The notes under the pieces were generated by a model. That model did not search any database, had not been told where the DNA came from, and saw only the letters and a program-made list of their open reading frames with translations. This document shows positions 1-9,203 of a stretch of 64,000 bases of DNA, one piece after another (position 1 is the first letter of the stretch; each line of letters begins with the position of its first letter). Source of the stretch: Rhizobium sp. PP-CC-3A-592. Lineage in GTDB: Bacteria; Pseudomonadota; Alphaproteobacteria; Rhizobiales; Rhizobiaceae. The translations under genes and the position numbers were made by a program. The DNA is taken from positions 243,375 to 307,374 of the forward strand of contig NZ_QJSR01000003.1 in NCBI RefSeq assembly GCF_003217095.1. The letters are read 5' to 3'.

Positions 1-312
1 TTCCAGCACCTGCCGATCAAGCAGATTCCAGGCCTCACGCGGGCAGATCTGGGTGCCGATCCGCGAGCGACCCCGCACCATGCCCTTGGATTCCAGGATC
101 TTCAGCGTTTCCCGGATCACGGTCCGGCTGACGCCATAGCGGATGCCAAGCTCGTTCTCAGTCGGCAGCATGCCGTTCGGCGGGAAGAGATCGGCGCAGA
201 TATCGGAGGCGAGCGAGCGCGTCACGTTCTTCTGAACGCGCGGACGCTTGACCGAAACGTCGCTGCCGGCCGTCGCGGGTAGCAGAGCGATGCGTTCACG
301 CGGTCTTCTCAT
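1..312 (-). CDS. GntR-family (FadR-type) transcriptional regulator, N-terminal part only
   Basis: The first 104 codons of a regulator whose remainder lies beyond the left edge. After a basic leader (MRRPRERIALL) comes a winged helix-turn-helix: SLASDIC, then LPTENELGIRYGVSRTVIRE and a wing with GMVRGRSRIGT. This is the classic GntR DNA-binding domain of the FadR subgroup, which usually continues into an FCD ligand-binding domain. The ATG at 312 has an excellent ribosome site (AGGAGG about 8 bases upstream), fixing the start. The target and ligand cannot be told from this fragment. Such regulators commonly act on adjacent sugar-acid or organic-acid genes, which here would lie outside the window. 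Confidence 0.93.
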   Translation of the reverse strand, partial: MRRPRERIALLPATAGSDVSVKRPRVQKNVTRSLASDICADLFPPNGMLPTENELGIRYGVSRTVIRETLKILESKGMVRGRSRIGTQICPREAWNLLDRQVLE

Positions 313-979
313 AAACGCCTCCTCTTGTCTGCCCAGCAGGCTTCACATTCCGATCCGGGGATGTGATGCGCGTGACGTGGTCTGGCAAATCACCAACACT
401 GGAGGCACGATACACCAGATTTACAATCATCATACAATAAAATTTCCGGATATGATGAAAGGTTTCATGCAGGCTATCGGCCTTTGGCATCGCTCATCCG
501 CGGCCTCATCCTCCTCCCCAGCCGTTCTCCTCGACAATCTGCGCTCAGCTGCCACTCGCCTCCGAGCATACGTTTTACGTGTCCTCGTAAATTTTTTTTC
601 GTCACCAAAATCCAATGCAATGACATCCGAGCGATGCATGCGGTCGGCGGGTGGCCGCTCTCTGGCAGCTATATGCATTCGCGCTGAAATTGCAGAACGG
701 ATACTGCAGCGCATTGCAACCCTTTACCACTTTGCAAACACACGCGCATTAGCGCCGTCAATTGAAGACGACGCGCAAATGCCTTTGACGTAGGGGCCGC
801 CGCACGTCGCCCCAAATAAAGGGTTGCAAGTGCGGTGGAAAGACGATTACCCCAGATAGAAAGGTACAAACCGGGCGAGGACCTTGGGAGGCACCTATTA
901 ACCTCTCGTTAGGTTTTTAAGTGCAACCTTACGGAGAACCGAGGGGGCTTGGCTTTACAGCAAAATTAGAGGTCTCGTG
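313..979. other. Long intergenic region without a convincing gene
   Basis: About 670 bases between the divergent GntR gene and the TadE-like gene. Base composition is noticeably more A/T-rich than the flanking genes, and the open frames present lack protein-like composition and ribosome sites. It should contain the GntR promoter on the left and the pilus-gene promoter on the right, where a CtrA-like box is listed separately. I see no RNA gene or repeat in it. Confidence 0.6.
898..912 (+). promoter_or_regulatory. Candidate CtrA box (TTAA-N7-TTAG)
   Basis: TTAA, seven bases, then TTAG, about 70 bases upstream of the TadE-like start. The CtrA consensus in alphaproteobacteria is TTAA-N7-TTAA, so this is one mismatch away. 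CtrA is known to control Flp/Tad pilus genes in Caulobacter. The same bases also form a weak 5-bp hairpin (AACCT/AGGTT) followed by a short T run, so a weak terminator is an alternative reading. Confidence 0.35.
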
Positions 980-1405
980 ATGTCGATCATGTCACGTTTT
1001 ACGCGTGACGCCTCTGGCGTCGCCGCGATCGAGTTCGCTATCATCGCGCCGTTGTTTCTGGCGGTCATGTTCACGATGGTTGCTTGGGGTCTTTATCTCG
1101 GGGCAACCCATTCCGTCCAGCAGATCGCAGCCGACACCGCACGCGCTGCCATTGCCGGCCTCTCGGCAAGCGAGCGCAATGCCTTGGCGTCCGCTTATAT
1201 CAGCGCGATGAAGCCGGGCGAGTTCGCTCTCATCAATCAGAAGAAGCTGAACGTCTTGGTCGAGGACGACAAGGTTCGCCCCAATCAGTTCACCGTCAAG
1301 CTCACCTATGATGCCAGCGATCTGCCGATCTGGAACCTGATGACCTTCGCCCTGCCGGACACCATCATCGCGCGCTCCGCGACGATCCGGATCGGAGGTG
1401 CATAA
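980..1405 (+). CDS. TadE-like pilus assembly / pseudopilin-type protein
   Basis: 141 residues. The N-terminus has the TadE signature: a short basic leader (SRFTRDASG), then AAIEFAIIAPLF leading into one hydrophobic helix of about 20 residues, with the glutamate five residues into it as in type IV pilin-like and TadE minor pseudopilins. The rest is a small extracytoplasmic domain. TadE/TadF proteins are processed by a TadV-type prepilin peptidase and help Flp-pilus assembly. No other tad genes (cpaA-F, flp) are in the window. The ATG at 980 is chosen; a GTG directly before it (977) is possible. The stop overlaps the next start (TAATG), so the two genes are translationally coupled. Confidence 0.82.
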   Translation: MSIMSRFTRDASGVAAIEFAIIAPLFLAVMFTMVAWGLYLGATHSVQQIAADTARAAIAGLSASERNALASAYISAMKPGEFALINQKKLNVLVEDDKVRPNQFTVKLTYDASDLPIWNLMTFALPDTIIARSATIRIGGA

Positions 1406-3141
1406 TGCCGATACCGGTCAACCGAAAGATGCAGACCTTCCGATCCCGTCGAGACGGCAACGTCGCCATCATGACGGCGCTCGTCCTGCCCGCCTGCATC
1501 AGCGTGCTCGCCATCGGCGTCGATTACGGCCACCTGACGCTGGAGCGCCGGGAGATGCAGGTCGCAGCGGATCTGACCGCAATCGCGGTCGCTTCCGATA
1601 TGGCACATGCGGAAGCGGCGGCCTTGTCGCATATCGAGAACAACCGTCTGAACCTCGTGCTGAAAACGCCGCAGGGGCTGAAGGGACCGAGTGGTGCTGT
1701 CGTTCCGGAAGCGGCCATAACGGGGACAACCGGTCGCGTGACCCTCGAAAAGGGCCGCTACGTCGCCAATGCCGCTCTGGACGCCGATCAGCGGTTCCAA
1801 CCGGGTGTGGCACCAAGTGATGCCGTGCGCGTCACCGTCGAGCAGCCGGGAACGCTGTTCTTCGCCTCGATGTTCACCACCCCACCCGTCATGTCGGCCG
1901 TCGGCACGGCCGCCATGACCAAAACCGCCGCCTTCTCCATCGGGTCGCGCCTCGCAAGCCTTGAAGGCGGACTGCTGAACGCGATTCTCGGCAAGATGCT
2001 CGGCACCACGCTCGACCTGAAAGCTGTCGATTACCGCGCTCTGGCCACGGCGGACCTCGACCTCTTCCAACTCACGCGCGGTCTTGCGTCCGACCTCAAC
2101 CTGACGGCCGTGACCTATGACGAGATCCTCGCGACCGAGATCACCGTGCCACAGCTCCTGACCGCGATCCTGCGTCACGGCGGTCTCCCGTCCAGCACGA
2201 CGACGCTGGTTTCGAAAATCCGGCAATCGCTGCCGGCAAGCGGCAAGCGTCTGCAGCTCGCCCGACTCATCGATCTCGGCAACAAGGGACATCTGCGCAT
2301 CGATGCGCCCACGGGGCTCGGCATCAAGGTCGGTGTGCTCGATCTGCTCCAGTCGAGCGCGGCCCTTGCCAACGGCGTCGAGCTGGTCAAGGTCGATACG
2401 AAACTTGATCTCCCCGGACTTGGCTCGGTCGATCTCGCGCTGGCCATCGGCGAGCCACCGGTCGGCACGCCGCTCCACCGCGTCGGCGAACCTGGGCAGG
2501 CCGTTCGTACTGCGCAGGTCCGCGTCGCCCTCGCCATCAAGATCGACGGTCTGGCGGACCTGCTCGGTATCAAGATCAGTCTCCCCCTCTATATCGAGGT
2601 CGCGCATGCCGAAGCGAAGCTTGCAAGCATCCAGTGTCACGGCGGCAAGCCGAGCAATGCGACCGTCACGATAGACACGGTTCCGGGCGTGGCGGAGGTG
2701 TCGATCGGCCAGGTCGATGCGGCAGCGCTGAAGAATTTCGGATCATCGCCGCGTGTGACGAAGGCGAAGCTGGTCGAGTCCGGCCTCCTCACGGTCGAGG
2801 GGCTGGCGTCCGTCGATGTCGGCAGCGCGCAGGTCAGGAAGCTGACGTTCACGCCGGGAGACATCGCCGTGGGTACGACGAAGAACGTTTCGTCGAGCGG
2901 TCTCCTGACCTCGGTGACCCAGTCCCTTCTGGCCAATCTCGAAGCGGAGATTCGGCTGCCGCTGCTTTCCCTGATGACGGACAAGGTAGTGCAGGCCGCG
3001 CTGGCGAAGACGCTGGGCGCCGTCACACCCAGCATCGATGCGCTTCTCGAACGGATCCTCGCCGTTGCCGGCGTCCGCATCGGCGAAGCGGATGTCCGTG
3101 TCACTCAAGTCGACTGCGCAAACCCCGTTCTCGTTCAATAG
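1405..3141 (+). CDS. TadG-like protein with large extracytoplasmic domain
   Basis: 578 residues. The N-terminus (FRSRRDGNVAIMTALVLP, then a hydrophobic helix to about residue 42 and an alternating VDYGHLTLERREMQVAADL stretch) is typical of TadG-like putative Flp pilus-assembly proteins. Families of this type (DUF2134-like) carry a long poorly characterised domain, as here. I do not see the von Willebrand A metal site found in many TadG proteins. The remainder is rich in Ala, Leu and Val with repeated short LxxLL patterns and only two cysteines (in SIQCHGG and VDCANP), consistent with a secreted or envelope-anchored beta/alpha structure with one possible disulfide. It starts inside the stop of the TadE-like gene with GGAGGTG as ribosome site. 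Confidence 0.75.
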   Translation: MPIPVNRKMQTFRSRRDGNVAIMTALVLPACISVLAIGVDYGHLTLERREMQVAADLTAIAVASDMAHAEAAALSHIENNRLNLVLKTPQGLKGPSGAVVPEAAITGTTGRVTLEKGRYVANAALDADQRFQPGVAPSDAVRVTVEQPGTLFFASMFTTPPVMSAVGTAAMTKTAAFSIGSRLASLEGGLLNAILGKMLGTTLDLKAVDYRALATADLDLFQLTRGLASDLNLTAVTYDEILATEITVPQLLTAILRHGGLPSSTTTLVSKIRQSLPASGKRLQLARLIDLGNKGHLRIDAPTGLGIKVGVLDLLQSSAALANGVELVKVDTKLDLPGLGSVDLALAIGEPPVGTPLHRVGEPGQAVRTAQVRVALAIKIDGLADLLGIKISLPLYIEVAHAEAKLASIQCHGGKPSNATVTIDTVPGVAEVSIGQVDAAALKNFGSSPRVTKAKLVESGLLTVEGLASVDVGSAQVRKLTFTPGDIAVGTTKNVSSSGLLTSVTQSLLANLEAEIRLPLLSLMTDKVVQAALAKTLGAVTPSIDALLERILAVAGVRIGEADVRVTQVDCANPVLVQ

Positions 3142-3192
3142 CCCGGGGCAAGACCCAGGACGTTCTGAGTTCGACCAAGGAAACCGGTGCAC

Positions 3193-5574
3193 ATGTTCAC
3201 TGTCCTCGAATGCGTCACGGATCGGCACGACCGGTCGATCACGATCATCTCCGGTCTGATCGCGCTTCTTGGCATGCTCGCCTTCCACCACCTGCTCCTG
3301 CGCGCGGAAGAGAGCACCGCCAGCCGACGTCGAAACTGGCGGCTGGTGGCGGCCTTTTCGGCCGGCCTCAGCGTCTGGGCCACGCATTTCGTTGCCATGC
3401 TGGCCTATGAAGGAACGGTCGCGTTGCGGTTCGACCTGATGTTCACGACGCTCTCCGCCGCCATCGCCGTCGTCGGCTTCTGGCTGGCCATCCGGCAAGG
3501 CTTTCTCGGCGCCGGCTCCACGGTCGCCTCCGCCGGGCTCATCACTCTCACCGTTGCCGCCATGCATTTCGTCGGCATGGCAGGACTTCGCGCAGGGGCG
3601 CATCTCGACTTCGACTGGGGGCCGATTGTCGTTGGTGCCGTCGTCGCGTTCGCGCTGTTTACCCTGTCGCTCGTGCTCTTTTCCCGGCTGCGCGGTCCTT
3701 TCCGGATCGCAGCCCCTGCGATCTGCGCAGTCCTCGGCGTCTGCACGCTGCATTTCGTCACGATGTCGGCAACGATCATCACGCCCGACCCGTCCCTGCC
3801 GGCAGACGTCATCGATATGGCGGATAATGTCTGGCTGACGAGCGCCATCACGGGCGTCACGCTGCTGATCCTCGTCTCCTCCGCCATTGGCGTCATCGTC
3901 GATCGGCATCTCGTCGATCTCAAAGGCTTTGCCAACTCCACGCTCGATGGCCTCGCCGTGGTGCGCGATGGCGTCATCCTCGAGGTCAACGCCAAGTTCT
4001 CGGCTCTGCTCGATCGCGAAGACGGCGAGCTCGTCGGCCGGCGCGCGGATCAGTTTCTGGTCGCGATCGACGATCAGCCGATCGACCAGCCGCGCCGCTC
4101 GGCCGTCGAGGCATCACCACGCACGGGCGATCATGCCCGCATTTTCGAGGTCGCCGTGCACACCATCGAATATGGCGGCCGCCCTTCGGAGGTCATCGCG
4201 GTGCGCGACCTGACCGAGCGGCGCGCGGTGCAGAAGAAGGTGGAATACCTCGCGCGCCACGACATGCTGACCGGCCTCACGAACCGCTCGATCTTCCAGG
4301 AAAGCCTCCAGCTGCAGCTGGAGCGTGGCACGTTGACGGGCAAGCCCTTCGCCCTGCTCGCGCTCGATCTCGATCGATTCAAGGCGGTGAACGATCTTTT
4401 CGGACATGCAGAGGGCGACCGGGTGTTGCGCGACGTGGCCGGAATCCTCCGCGCCAGCTGCCGCGGTGGCGACACGGTTGCGCGGATTGGCGGCGACGAA
4501 TTCGTCATCTTGACGGCGGAGGGTGTCGATACGGAGGGCGCCGGGGCACTGGCTGCACGCATCCGCACCACCTTCCGCGAACGCATGAATATCTCGCTCG
4601 ATCCGACCGCGGTCGGCGTCAGCATCGGCATCGCCGTTTTTCCGAAGGATGGCGCCGACGCCGACGCGCTGACGCAGGCAGCCGACGTTGCGCTCTACCG
4701 GGCGAAAGCGAGCGGGCGCGGCATGCATGCCTTCTACGATCTCGCCATGGATCAGGAACGGCGCGACCGGCGCCAACTCGAAAGCGATCTGCGTCAGGCG
4801 ATCTCGCGCAACGAACTGCACCTCCTGTTCCAGCCGATACAGTCGATCGATGAAGCCGCCATTCTCGGCTATGAGGCGCTGCTCCGCTGGACCCACCCGG
4901 TGCGCGGCAATGTGCCGCCGGACGTCTTCATTCCGATTGCGGAGGAAAGCGGCATCATCCTGTCGATCGGCGAGTGGGTGCTGCGCGAGGCCTGCCGGCA
5001 GGCTGCCGGCTGGGACCCGGCACTGAAGGTCGCGGTCAACATGTCCGCCGTCCAGTTCCGCCTTGCCAACCTCGCCGGCGCCATCGCCAGCGTCCTCGAT
5101 GCGACGGGTCTTCCGCCCGGGCGGCTGGAACTCGAAATCACCGAAACAGCGCTGCTGAAGGATCGTGTCGCAACGCTCGACATCCTGCGGCAGATCAAGG
5201 CGCTCGGCGTGAAGGTCGTCATGGACGACTTCGGTACAGGCTATTCGTCGCTGAGCAACCTCCAGTCCTTCCCCTTCGACGGGCTGAAGATCGACCGCAG
5301 CTTCATCGCCGGGATGGATCACGACGCCAATGCGCGCGCCATCGTCCGCGCGGTCGTCAGCCTCGGCCGCAGCCTCAATCTTCCGGTGACCGCGGAGGGC
5401 ATCGAGACTCAAGCCCAGTACCGCATGATCGTCGACGAAGGTTGCGCACATGCCCAGGGCTATCTGTTCGGCAAACCGGACAAGGGGCCTGAAACATTCA
5501 CCGGCGCGCGGGAGCATCGCGTCGAACTGAAGAAAACGAAGCCAAGAAAAGAGCGGAACACATGTTTGGATTGA
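3193..5574 (+). CDS. MHYT-PAS-GGDEF-EAL cyclic-di-GMP synthase/phosphodiesterase
   Basis: 793 residues. Residues about 12-230 form a seven-helix MHYT sensor with the repeated motifs [16 protein letters not shown] and TLHFVTM, a family proposed to bind copper and sense a gas such as O2, CO or NO. A degenerate PAS-like segment follows (about 240-345), then a GGDEF domain with intact GGDEF and an RxxD inhibitory site (RGGD) exactly five residues before it, and an EAL domain with [30 protein letters not shown] and EGIET, so both catalytic sites look intact. It sits in the inner membrane with enzymatic domains in the cytoplasm. ATG 3193 is chosen over an in-frame GTG at 3187; both lie behind AAGGA at 3177. 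The end overlaps the chemotaxis transducer downstream. Confidence 0.93.
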   Translation: MFTVLECVTDRHDRSITIISGLIALLGMLAFHHLLLRAEESTASRRRNWRLVAAFSAGLSVWATHFVAMLAYEGTVALRFDLMFTTLSAAIAVVGFWLAIRQGFLGAGSTVASAGLITLTVAAMHFVGMAGLRAGAHLDFDWGPIVVGAVVAFALFTLSLVLFSRLRGPFRIAAPAICAVLGVCTLHFVTMSATIITPDPSLPADVIDMADNVWLTSAITGVTLLILVSSAIGVIVDRHLVDLKGFANSTLDGLAVVRDGVILEVNAKFSALLDREDGELVGRRADQFLVAIDDQPIDQPRRSAVEASPRTGDHARIFEVAVHTIEYGGRPSEVIAVRDLTERRAVQKKVEYLARHDMLTGLTNRSIFQESLQLQLERGTLTGKPFALLALDLDRFKAVNDLFGHAEGDRVLRDVAGILRASCRGGDTVARIGGDEFVILTAEGVDTEGAGALAARIRTTFRERMNISLDPTAVGVSIGIAVFPKDGADADALTQAADVALYRAKASGRGMHAFYDLAMDQERRDRRQLESDLRQAISRNELHLLFQPIQSIDEAAILGYEALLRWTHPVRGNVPPDVFIPIAEESGIILSIGEWVLREACRQAAGWDPALKVAVNMSAVQFRLANLAGAIASVLDATGLPPGRLELEITETALLKDRVATLDILRQIKALGVKVVMDDFGTGYSSLSNLQSFPFDGLKIDRSFIAGMDHDANARAIVRAVVSLGRSLNLPVTAEGIETQAQYRMIVDEGCAHAQGYLFGKPDKGPETFTGAREHRVELKKTKPRKERNTCLD

Positions 5575-7229
5575 ACAAAGGCGCGGGACGGGGATCCGAC
5601 ATTTCGGATGCGCTCTCCAAATCGCAGGCGATCATCGAATTCGACCTCGAAGGGAACATCCTGCGGGCGAACGAGAATTTCTGCCAGGCTCTCGGCTACA
5701 CGATCGAAGAGATCGTGGGGAAGCATCACAGTCTCTTCTGCGATCCCCGGACGGTCGCGTCCGAGGACTATGCCGCATTCTGGAAACGTCTGGCGAGCGG
5801 CACGTTCGATGTCGGCGCCTACAAACGCATCGGCAAGGGTGGCCGCGAGATCTGGATCCAGGCGACCTACAATCCGGTGATGAAGGGCGGCAAGCCTTAC
5901 AAGGTGGTGAAACTCGCGGCCGACATCACCGCTGCCCGGGAGAAGGCGATCGAAGACGCCGGAAAACTGGAGTCTATTTCCCGCTCGCAGGCGGTCATCG
6001 AATTTTACCCGACCGGCGAAATCATCACGGCGAACGATAATTTCTGCAAGACGCTGGGATATGCGCTGAGCGAAATCACCGGGCGGCATCACAGCCTGTT
6101 CTGCCGCAAGGACTATGCCACATCGCCGGAATATAAGGCTTTCTGGTCGCGGCTGGCGGGCGGCGAGTTCATCGCAAACGAGTTCGTGCGCGTCGGCAAG
6201 GGCGGCAAGGAGGTCTGGATCCAGGCCGCTTACAACCCGATCCTCGATTCCAACGGCAAGGTCTGCAAGGTGGTGAAGTTCGCGACCGACGTGACCGAGC
6301 GCATGAGTGCCATCGCCGAGATCGGCACGGCCATGAAGGCGATGTCGAACGGCGATCTCACCGCGACCCTGGACCGGCCCTTCGTGCCCTCGATGGAAGA
6401 GCTGCGGCATCACTTCAACGCGACACTGGCACAGCTGCGCAGCACGATGGAGAATATCGGCATCAGCGTGGCGGCCATTGCCGATGGATCCCGCGAGATC
6501 AGCCAGAACGCCGAGAGCCTGTCGCGCCGCACGGAACAGAATGCGGCGAGCCTGGAAGAGACCGCAGCCGCGCTCGAGGAAATCACCACCACCGTCAACG
6601 ATACCAGCGCCCGCGCGCAGGAGGCCGGCGGCCTCGTGAACGAGACCCGCAGCGGCGCCGAGCGGTCGGGAGCCGTGGTCGAGCGTGCCGTATCGGCCAT
6701 GGCCGAGATCGCGACATCGTCGCAATCGATCACCGGCATCATCGGCGTCATCGACGAGATCGCGTTTCAGACGAACCTGCTTGCGCTCAATGCCGGCATC
6801 GAAGCCGCACGCGCCGGAGACGCGGGCCGCGGCTTTGCGGTCGTCGCGCAGGAGGTCCGGGAGCTGGCACAGCGTTCGGCGCAGGCCGCCAAGGAGATCG
6901 GCGCCCTGATCGCCGCCTCGAACGGGATCGTGCGCAACGGCGTGGACCTCGTGGGCGAAACCGGGCGCGCATTGGAGGACATCGTCGGCAAGGTCACCCG
7001 GATCGACGTCAATATCGCGGCGATCGTTCAGGCCGGACGGGAGCAGGCCGTCGGTCTGCGCGAGATCAACATCGCGGTTAACGCCATGGATCAGGCAACG
7101 CAGCAGAATGCGGCGATGGCCGAGGAGAGCACGGCAGCGAGCGTGGAACTGGCGGCGCAGACGACCGCCCTGCGGCAGCTTCTCTCCGCCTTCACCTATC
7201 GCGAAACCCGGCTGCGCATCGTCGCCTGA
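5562..7229 (+). CDS. Soluble methyl-accepting chemotaxis-type transducer with tandem PAS domains (BdlA-like)
   Basis: 555 residues with no transmembrane segment. Two clearly duplicated PAS domains of Aer/BdlA type (about 18-124 and 140-246; compare [10 protein letters not shown] with [10 protein letters not shown] and [10 protein letters not shown] with [10 protein letters not shown]), a HAMP-like linker (about 248-300) and a kinase-control coiled-coil hairpin whose conserved tip includes [20 protein letters not shown]. No C-terminal CheR/CheB pentapeptide (it ends RLRIVA). PAS domains of this kind often bind FAD or haem. Soluble PAS-PAS-MCP proteins include P. aeruginosa BdlA, which links redox state and cyclic-di-GMP to biofilm dispersal. 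It overlaps the GGDEF-EAL gene by 13 bases, so the two are probably co-translated and may act together (inference). Confidence 0.92.
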   Translation: MFGLNKGAGRGSDISDALSKSQAIIEFDLEGNILRANENFCQALGYTIEEIVGKHHSLFCDPRTVASEDYAAFWKRLASGTFDVGAYKRIGKGGREIWIQATYNPVMKGGKPYKVVKLAADITAAREKAIEDAGKLESISRSQAVIEFYPTGEIITANDNFCKTLGYALSEITGRHHSLFCRKDYATSPEYKAFWSRLAGGEFIANEFVRVGKGGKEVWIQAAYNPILDSNGKVCKVVKFATDVTERMSAIAEIGTAMKAMSNGDLTATLDRPFVPSMEELRHHFNATLAQLRSTMENIGISVAAIADGSREISQNAESLSRRTEQNAASLEETAAALEEITTTVNDTSARAQEAGGLVNETRSGAERSGAVVERAVSAMAEIATSSQSITGIIGVIDEIAFQTNLLALNAGIEAARAGDAGRGFAVVAQEVRELAQRSAQAAKEIGALIAASNGIVRNGVDLVGETGRALEDIVGKVTRIDVNIAAIVQAGREQAVGLREINIAVNAMDQATQQNAAMAEESTAASVELAAQTTALRQLLSAFTYRETRLRIVA

Positions 7230-7250
7230 CAGGAGATGCGGGATGGGAGG

Positions 7251-7275
7251 CGGCAGCGCAAATCGGGCGCTGCCG
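7251..7275. terminator. Hairpin between convergent genes, possible bidirectional terminator
   Basis: Perfect 9-bp stem CGGCAGCGC / GCGCTGCCG with a 7-base loop, lying between the ends of the chemotaxis transducer (+) and dctM (-). There is no T run on either strand, so termination would be weak or factor-assisted. Confidence 0.45.
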
Positions 7276-7325
7276 AATGTTCAACGGATCTGCCGTCTCC
7301 GGCGCGGTCGTGGCGATCGGGCGCC

Positions 7326-8639
7326 CTACTGGACGGCGGAGGTTCCGTAGATGAGGTTCGGTAGCCACAGCGACAATTGCGGGAAGAGACTGAGGATGCT
7401 GAGCAGCACCATCATCATGGCGAGGTACGGCAGGACTTCCCGGGCATAAGCCATCATCGGCACTTTCATCACCATGGACGAGATGTACATCAGGCCGCCG
7501 ACCGGCGGGGTGATGCCCGCGATGGTGAGGTTGGTGATGAAGATGATGCCGAAATGGACACGGTCGATATGGACGCCGTCGATGATCGGGATCAGCATCG
7601 GTGTCAGAATGATGAGCGCCGCCGAGCCCTCGATCGCCGTGCCGATGACGAGCAGCATGACGTTGATGAGCAGCAGCATGACGAGCGGGTTGCTGGTCGC
7701 ACCACCCAGCCAGCCGGACATTGCCTGCGGCACTTGCTCCCAAGCAAGGTAGAAGCCGAAGGCAGCGGCTGCGCAGATCATCACCATGACGACCGCAGAG
7801 TCGCGCACCGCTTCCGCCAGCACTTCGGGGATCTGGCGCACGGTGAATTCGCGGTAGCCGAAGATCGCGACGAAGAGGACATAGACGACGACCACGGCGC
7901 CGGCTTCCGTCGTCGTGAACAGTCCGTAACGCGTGCCCACGAAGATGACGACGGGAATGGAGAGTGCCCACAGCCCGTCGATGAGGGCCGTGCGCATTTC
8001 CGCGCCGGTTGCGCGCCTGTCGCGGAGCGAGCGATAGCCGCGCTTGCGGGCGATGAAGTGCGTCGTGATCATCAGGCCGAGCGCCAGCACGAGGCCAGGC
8101 ACGACGCCGGCCGCAAACAGCCGGCCGATCGATGTTTCCGCAAGGAAGCCGTAGACGATGAGGCCGATCGACGGTGGGATGAGGCTGGTGATGATGGCAG
8201 CGGACGAGGTGATGACAGCGGCGAACGCCCGGCTATAGCCGCGCTCGGCCATCTGGATGCCGAGCGTCTTTGCCAGCATCGCGGCATCCGCATTGGCCGA
8301 CGCGGTGAGGCCGCCGAGCAGCGTGGCGAGCACGGTGCACATCTGCGCGAGCGCGCCGGTCATGTGCCCGACCAGCACGTCGGCCAGCGTCAGAAGCCGC
8401 CGCGTGATGCCCGACGCGTTCATGATGCAGCCCGCGAGCACGAAGAGTGGCAGCGCCAGCAGGGACACGGACTGACTGCCTTCCGCCATCTCCTGCGCGA
8501 AGTTGGACAGAGGGATCATGTCCATGTTCAGGAAGAAGAAAGTGAGCGCACCGATTGCCAGAGCCCATGTGATCGGCGTCGACAAAAGGAACAGAAGGAC
8601 GACGACGAGCGATGGGCCGGCCAAGTGGAAGAATGTCAT
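7326..8639 (-). CDS. dctM: TRAP transporter large permease subunit, DctM family
   Basis: 437 residues, the usual DctM length, almost wholly hydrophobic with about 12-13 transmembrane helices. Typical family segments are visible: LALPLFVLAGCIMNASGI near residue 55-75, the glycine-rich LLGGLTASANADAAMLA, IPPSIGLIVYGFLAE, and near the end NLTIAGITPPVGGLMY. DctM forms the sodium-driven elevator domain that moves an organic acid delivered by the periplasmic DctP. The ATG at 8639 overlaps the dctQ stop (ATGA), which sets the start although the frame stays open further upstream. Last gene of the dctPQM operon; a hairpin follows. Confidence 0.96.
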   Translation of the reverse strand: MTFFHLAGPSLVVVLLFLLSTPITWALAIGALTFFFLNMDMIPLSNFAQEMAEGSQSVSLLALPLFVLAGCIMNASGITRRLLTLADVLVGHMTGALAQMCTVLATLLGGLTASANADAAMLAKTLGIQMAERGYSRAFAAVITSSAAIITSLIPPSIGLIVYGFLAETSIGRLFAAGVVPGLVLALGLMITTHFIARKRGYRSLRDRRATGAEMRTALIDGLWALSIPVVIFVGTRYGLFTTTEAGAVVVVYVLFVAIFGYREFTVRQIPEVLAEAVRDSAVVMVMICAAAAFGFYLAWEQVPQAMSGWLGGATSNPLVMLLLINVMLLVIGTAIEGSAALIILTPMLIPIIDGVHIDRVHFGIIFITNLTIAGITPPVGGLMYISSMVMKVPMMAYAREVLPYLAMMMVLLSILSLFPQLSLWLPNLIYGTSAVQ

Positions 8640-9148
8640 ATGATCGAATCCACGATGCGATGCGTGCGCGGGCGCCAAGGCCGCTCGACGATGAGGTGCT
8701 GCACCAGCATGCCGGCGGAGGCGATCGCCAGCGGCGCATAGGCAATGCTGCGGGACAGGTCGAGCGCGATGGTGTGCACATTGCGCGAGGTCCAGGCCTG
8801 CCAGAGGAAGAGGCCGGTCATCAGGACGAAGAAGGCGGTCAGGAGCACATAGTTGAACCAGCGAACCCCGTCCTGCACGCGTTCCGGCAGGGCACCGACC
8901 AGGACGTCGATGGCGGCATGGGTGCCAAGACGCACGCCGGCAACCGCTCCGAAGAAGACGAGGTAGGAGAAGGCGAGGATCGCAAGTTCGTAGGTCCAGG
9001 CTGCCGGCTGCGGAAAGATGTAGCGGCTGACGATGCCCCAGAGGATGGAGACGACGATGACCAGCAGGGCAAGGACGCCCACGGCCTCGTCGAAACGGCG
9101 AAGGCTCCAGAGCGGCGGCTCGGTCGAGGTTTCGGCAGGAATGTCCAT
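8636..9148 (-). CDS. dctQ: TRAP transporter small permease subunit, DctQ family
   Basis: 170 residues with four transmembrane helices, as expected for DctQ: about 25-45, 60-80 (ELAILAFSYLVFFGAVAGV), 100-125 and 140-160. The motif GVRLGTHAAIDVLV after helix two is typical. DctQ supports the DctM scaffold in the inner membrane. The ATG at 9148 (MDIPAET) has GGGAG upstream and is preferred to a longer reading that would run into the hairpin in front of the gene. The end overlaps dctM by four bases. Confidence 0.94.
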   Translation of the reverse strand: MDIPAETSTEPPLWSLRRFDEAVGVLALLVIVVSILWGIVSRYIFPQPAAWTYELAILAFSYLVFFGAVAGVRLGTHAAIDVLVGALPERVQDGVRWFNYVLLTAFFVLMTGLFLWQAWTSRNVHTIALDLSRSIAYAPLAIASAGMLVQHLIVERPWRPRTHRIVDSII

Positions 9149-9166
9149 GAGTGCTCCCGGCAAAGG

Positions 9167-9192
9167 AAAACCCGGCCTCATACCCGGCCGGG
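9167..9192 (-). terminator. Attenuator-type hairpin between dctP and dctQ
   Basis: On the minus strand CCCGGCC, an 8-base loop, GGCCGGG, then TTTTCC. It sits 12 bases after the dctP stop and upstream of the dctQ ribosome site. A partial terminator here would let the periplasmic binding protein be made in excess over the membrane subunits, a common arrangement in importer operons. Confidence 0.65.
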
Positions 9193-9203
9193 CCTCCACC
9201 TTT

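Noticed and set aside
361-425. Possible GntR operator TGGT...ACCA near the left-edge regulator
   Set aside because: The arms TGGT and ACCA are present but the spacing and inner bases do not form a consistent palindrome.
248-793. Open frame of 181 codons overlapping the GntR gene start
   Set aside because: It overlaps the well-supported GntR start on the other strand, has no ribosome site and its composition is not protein-like.
1306-2640. Open frame of 444 codons on the minus strand
   Set aside because: It is antisense to the TadG-like gene and has no recognisable domain.
7377-8741. Open frame of 454 codons on the plus strand
   Set aside because: It lies antisense to dctM; its product is rich in D, H, R and E with no family pattern, a common artefact opposite GC-rich membrane genes.
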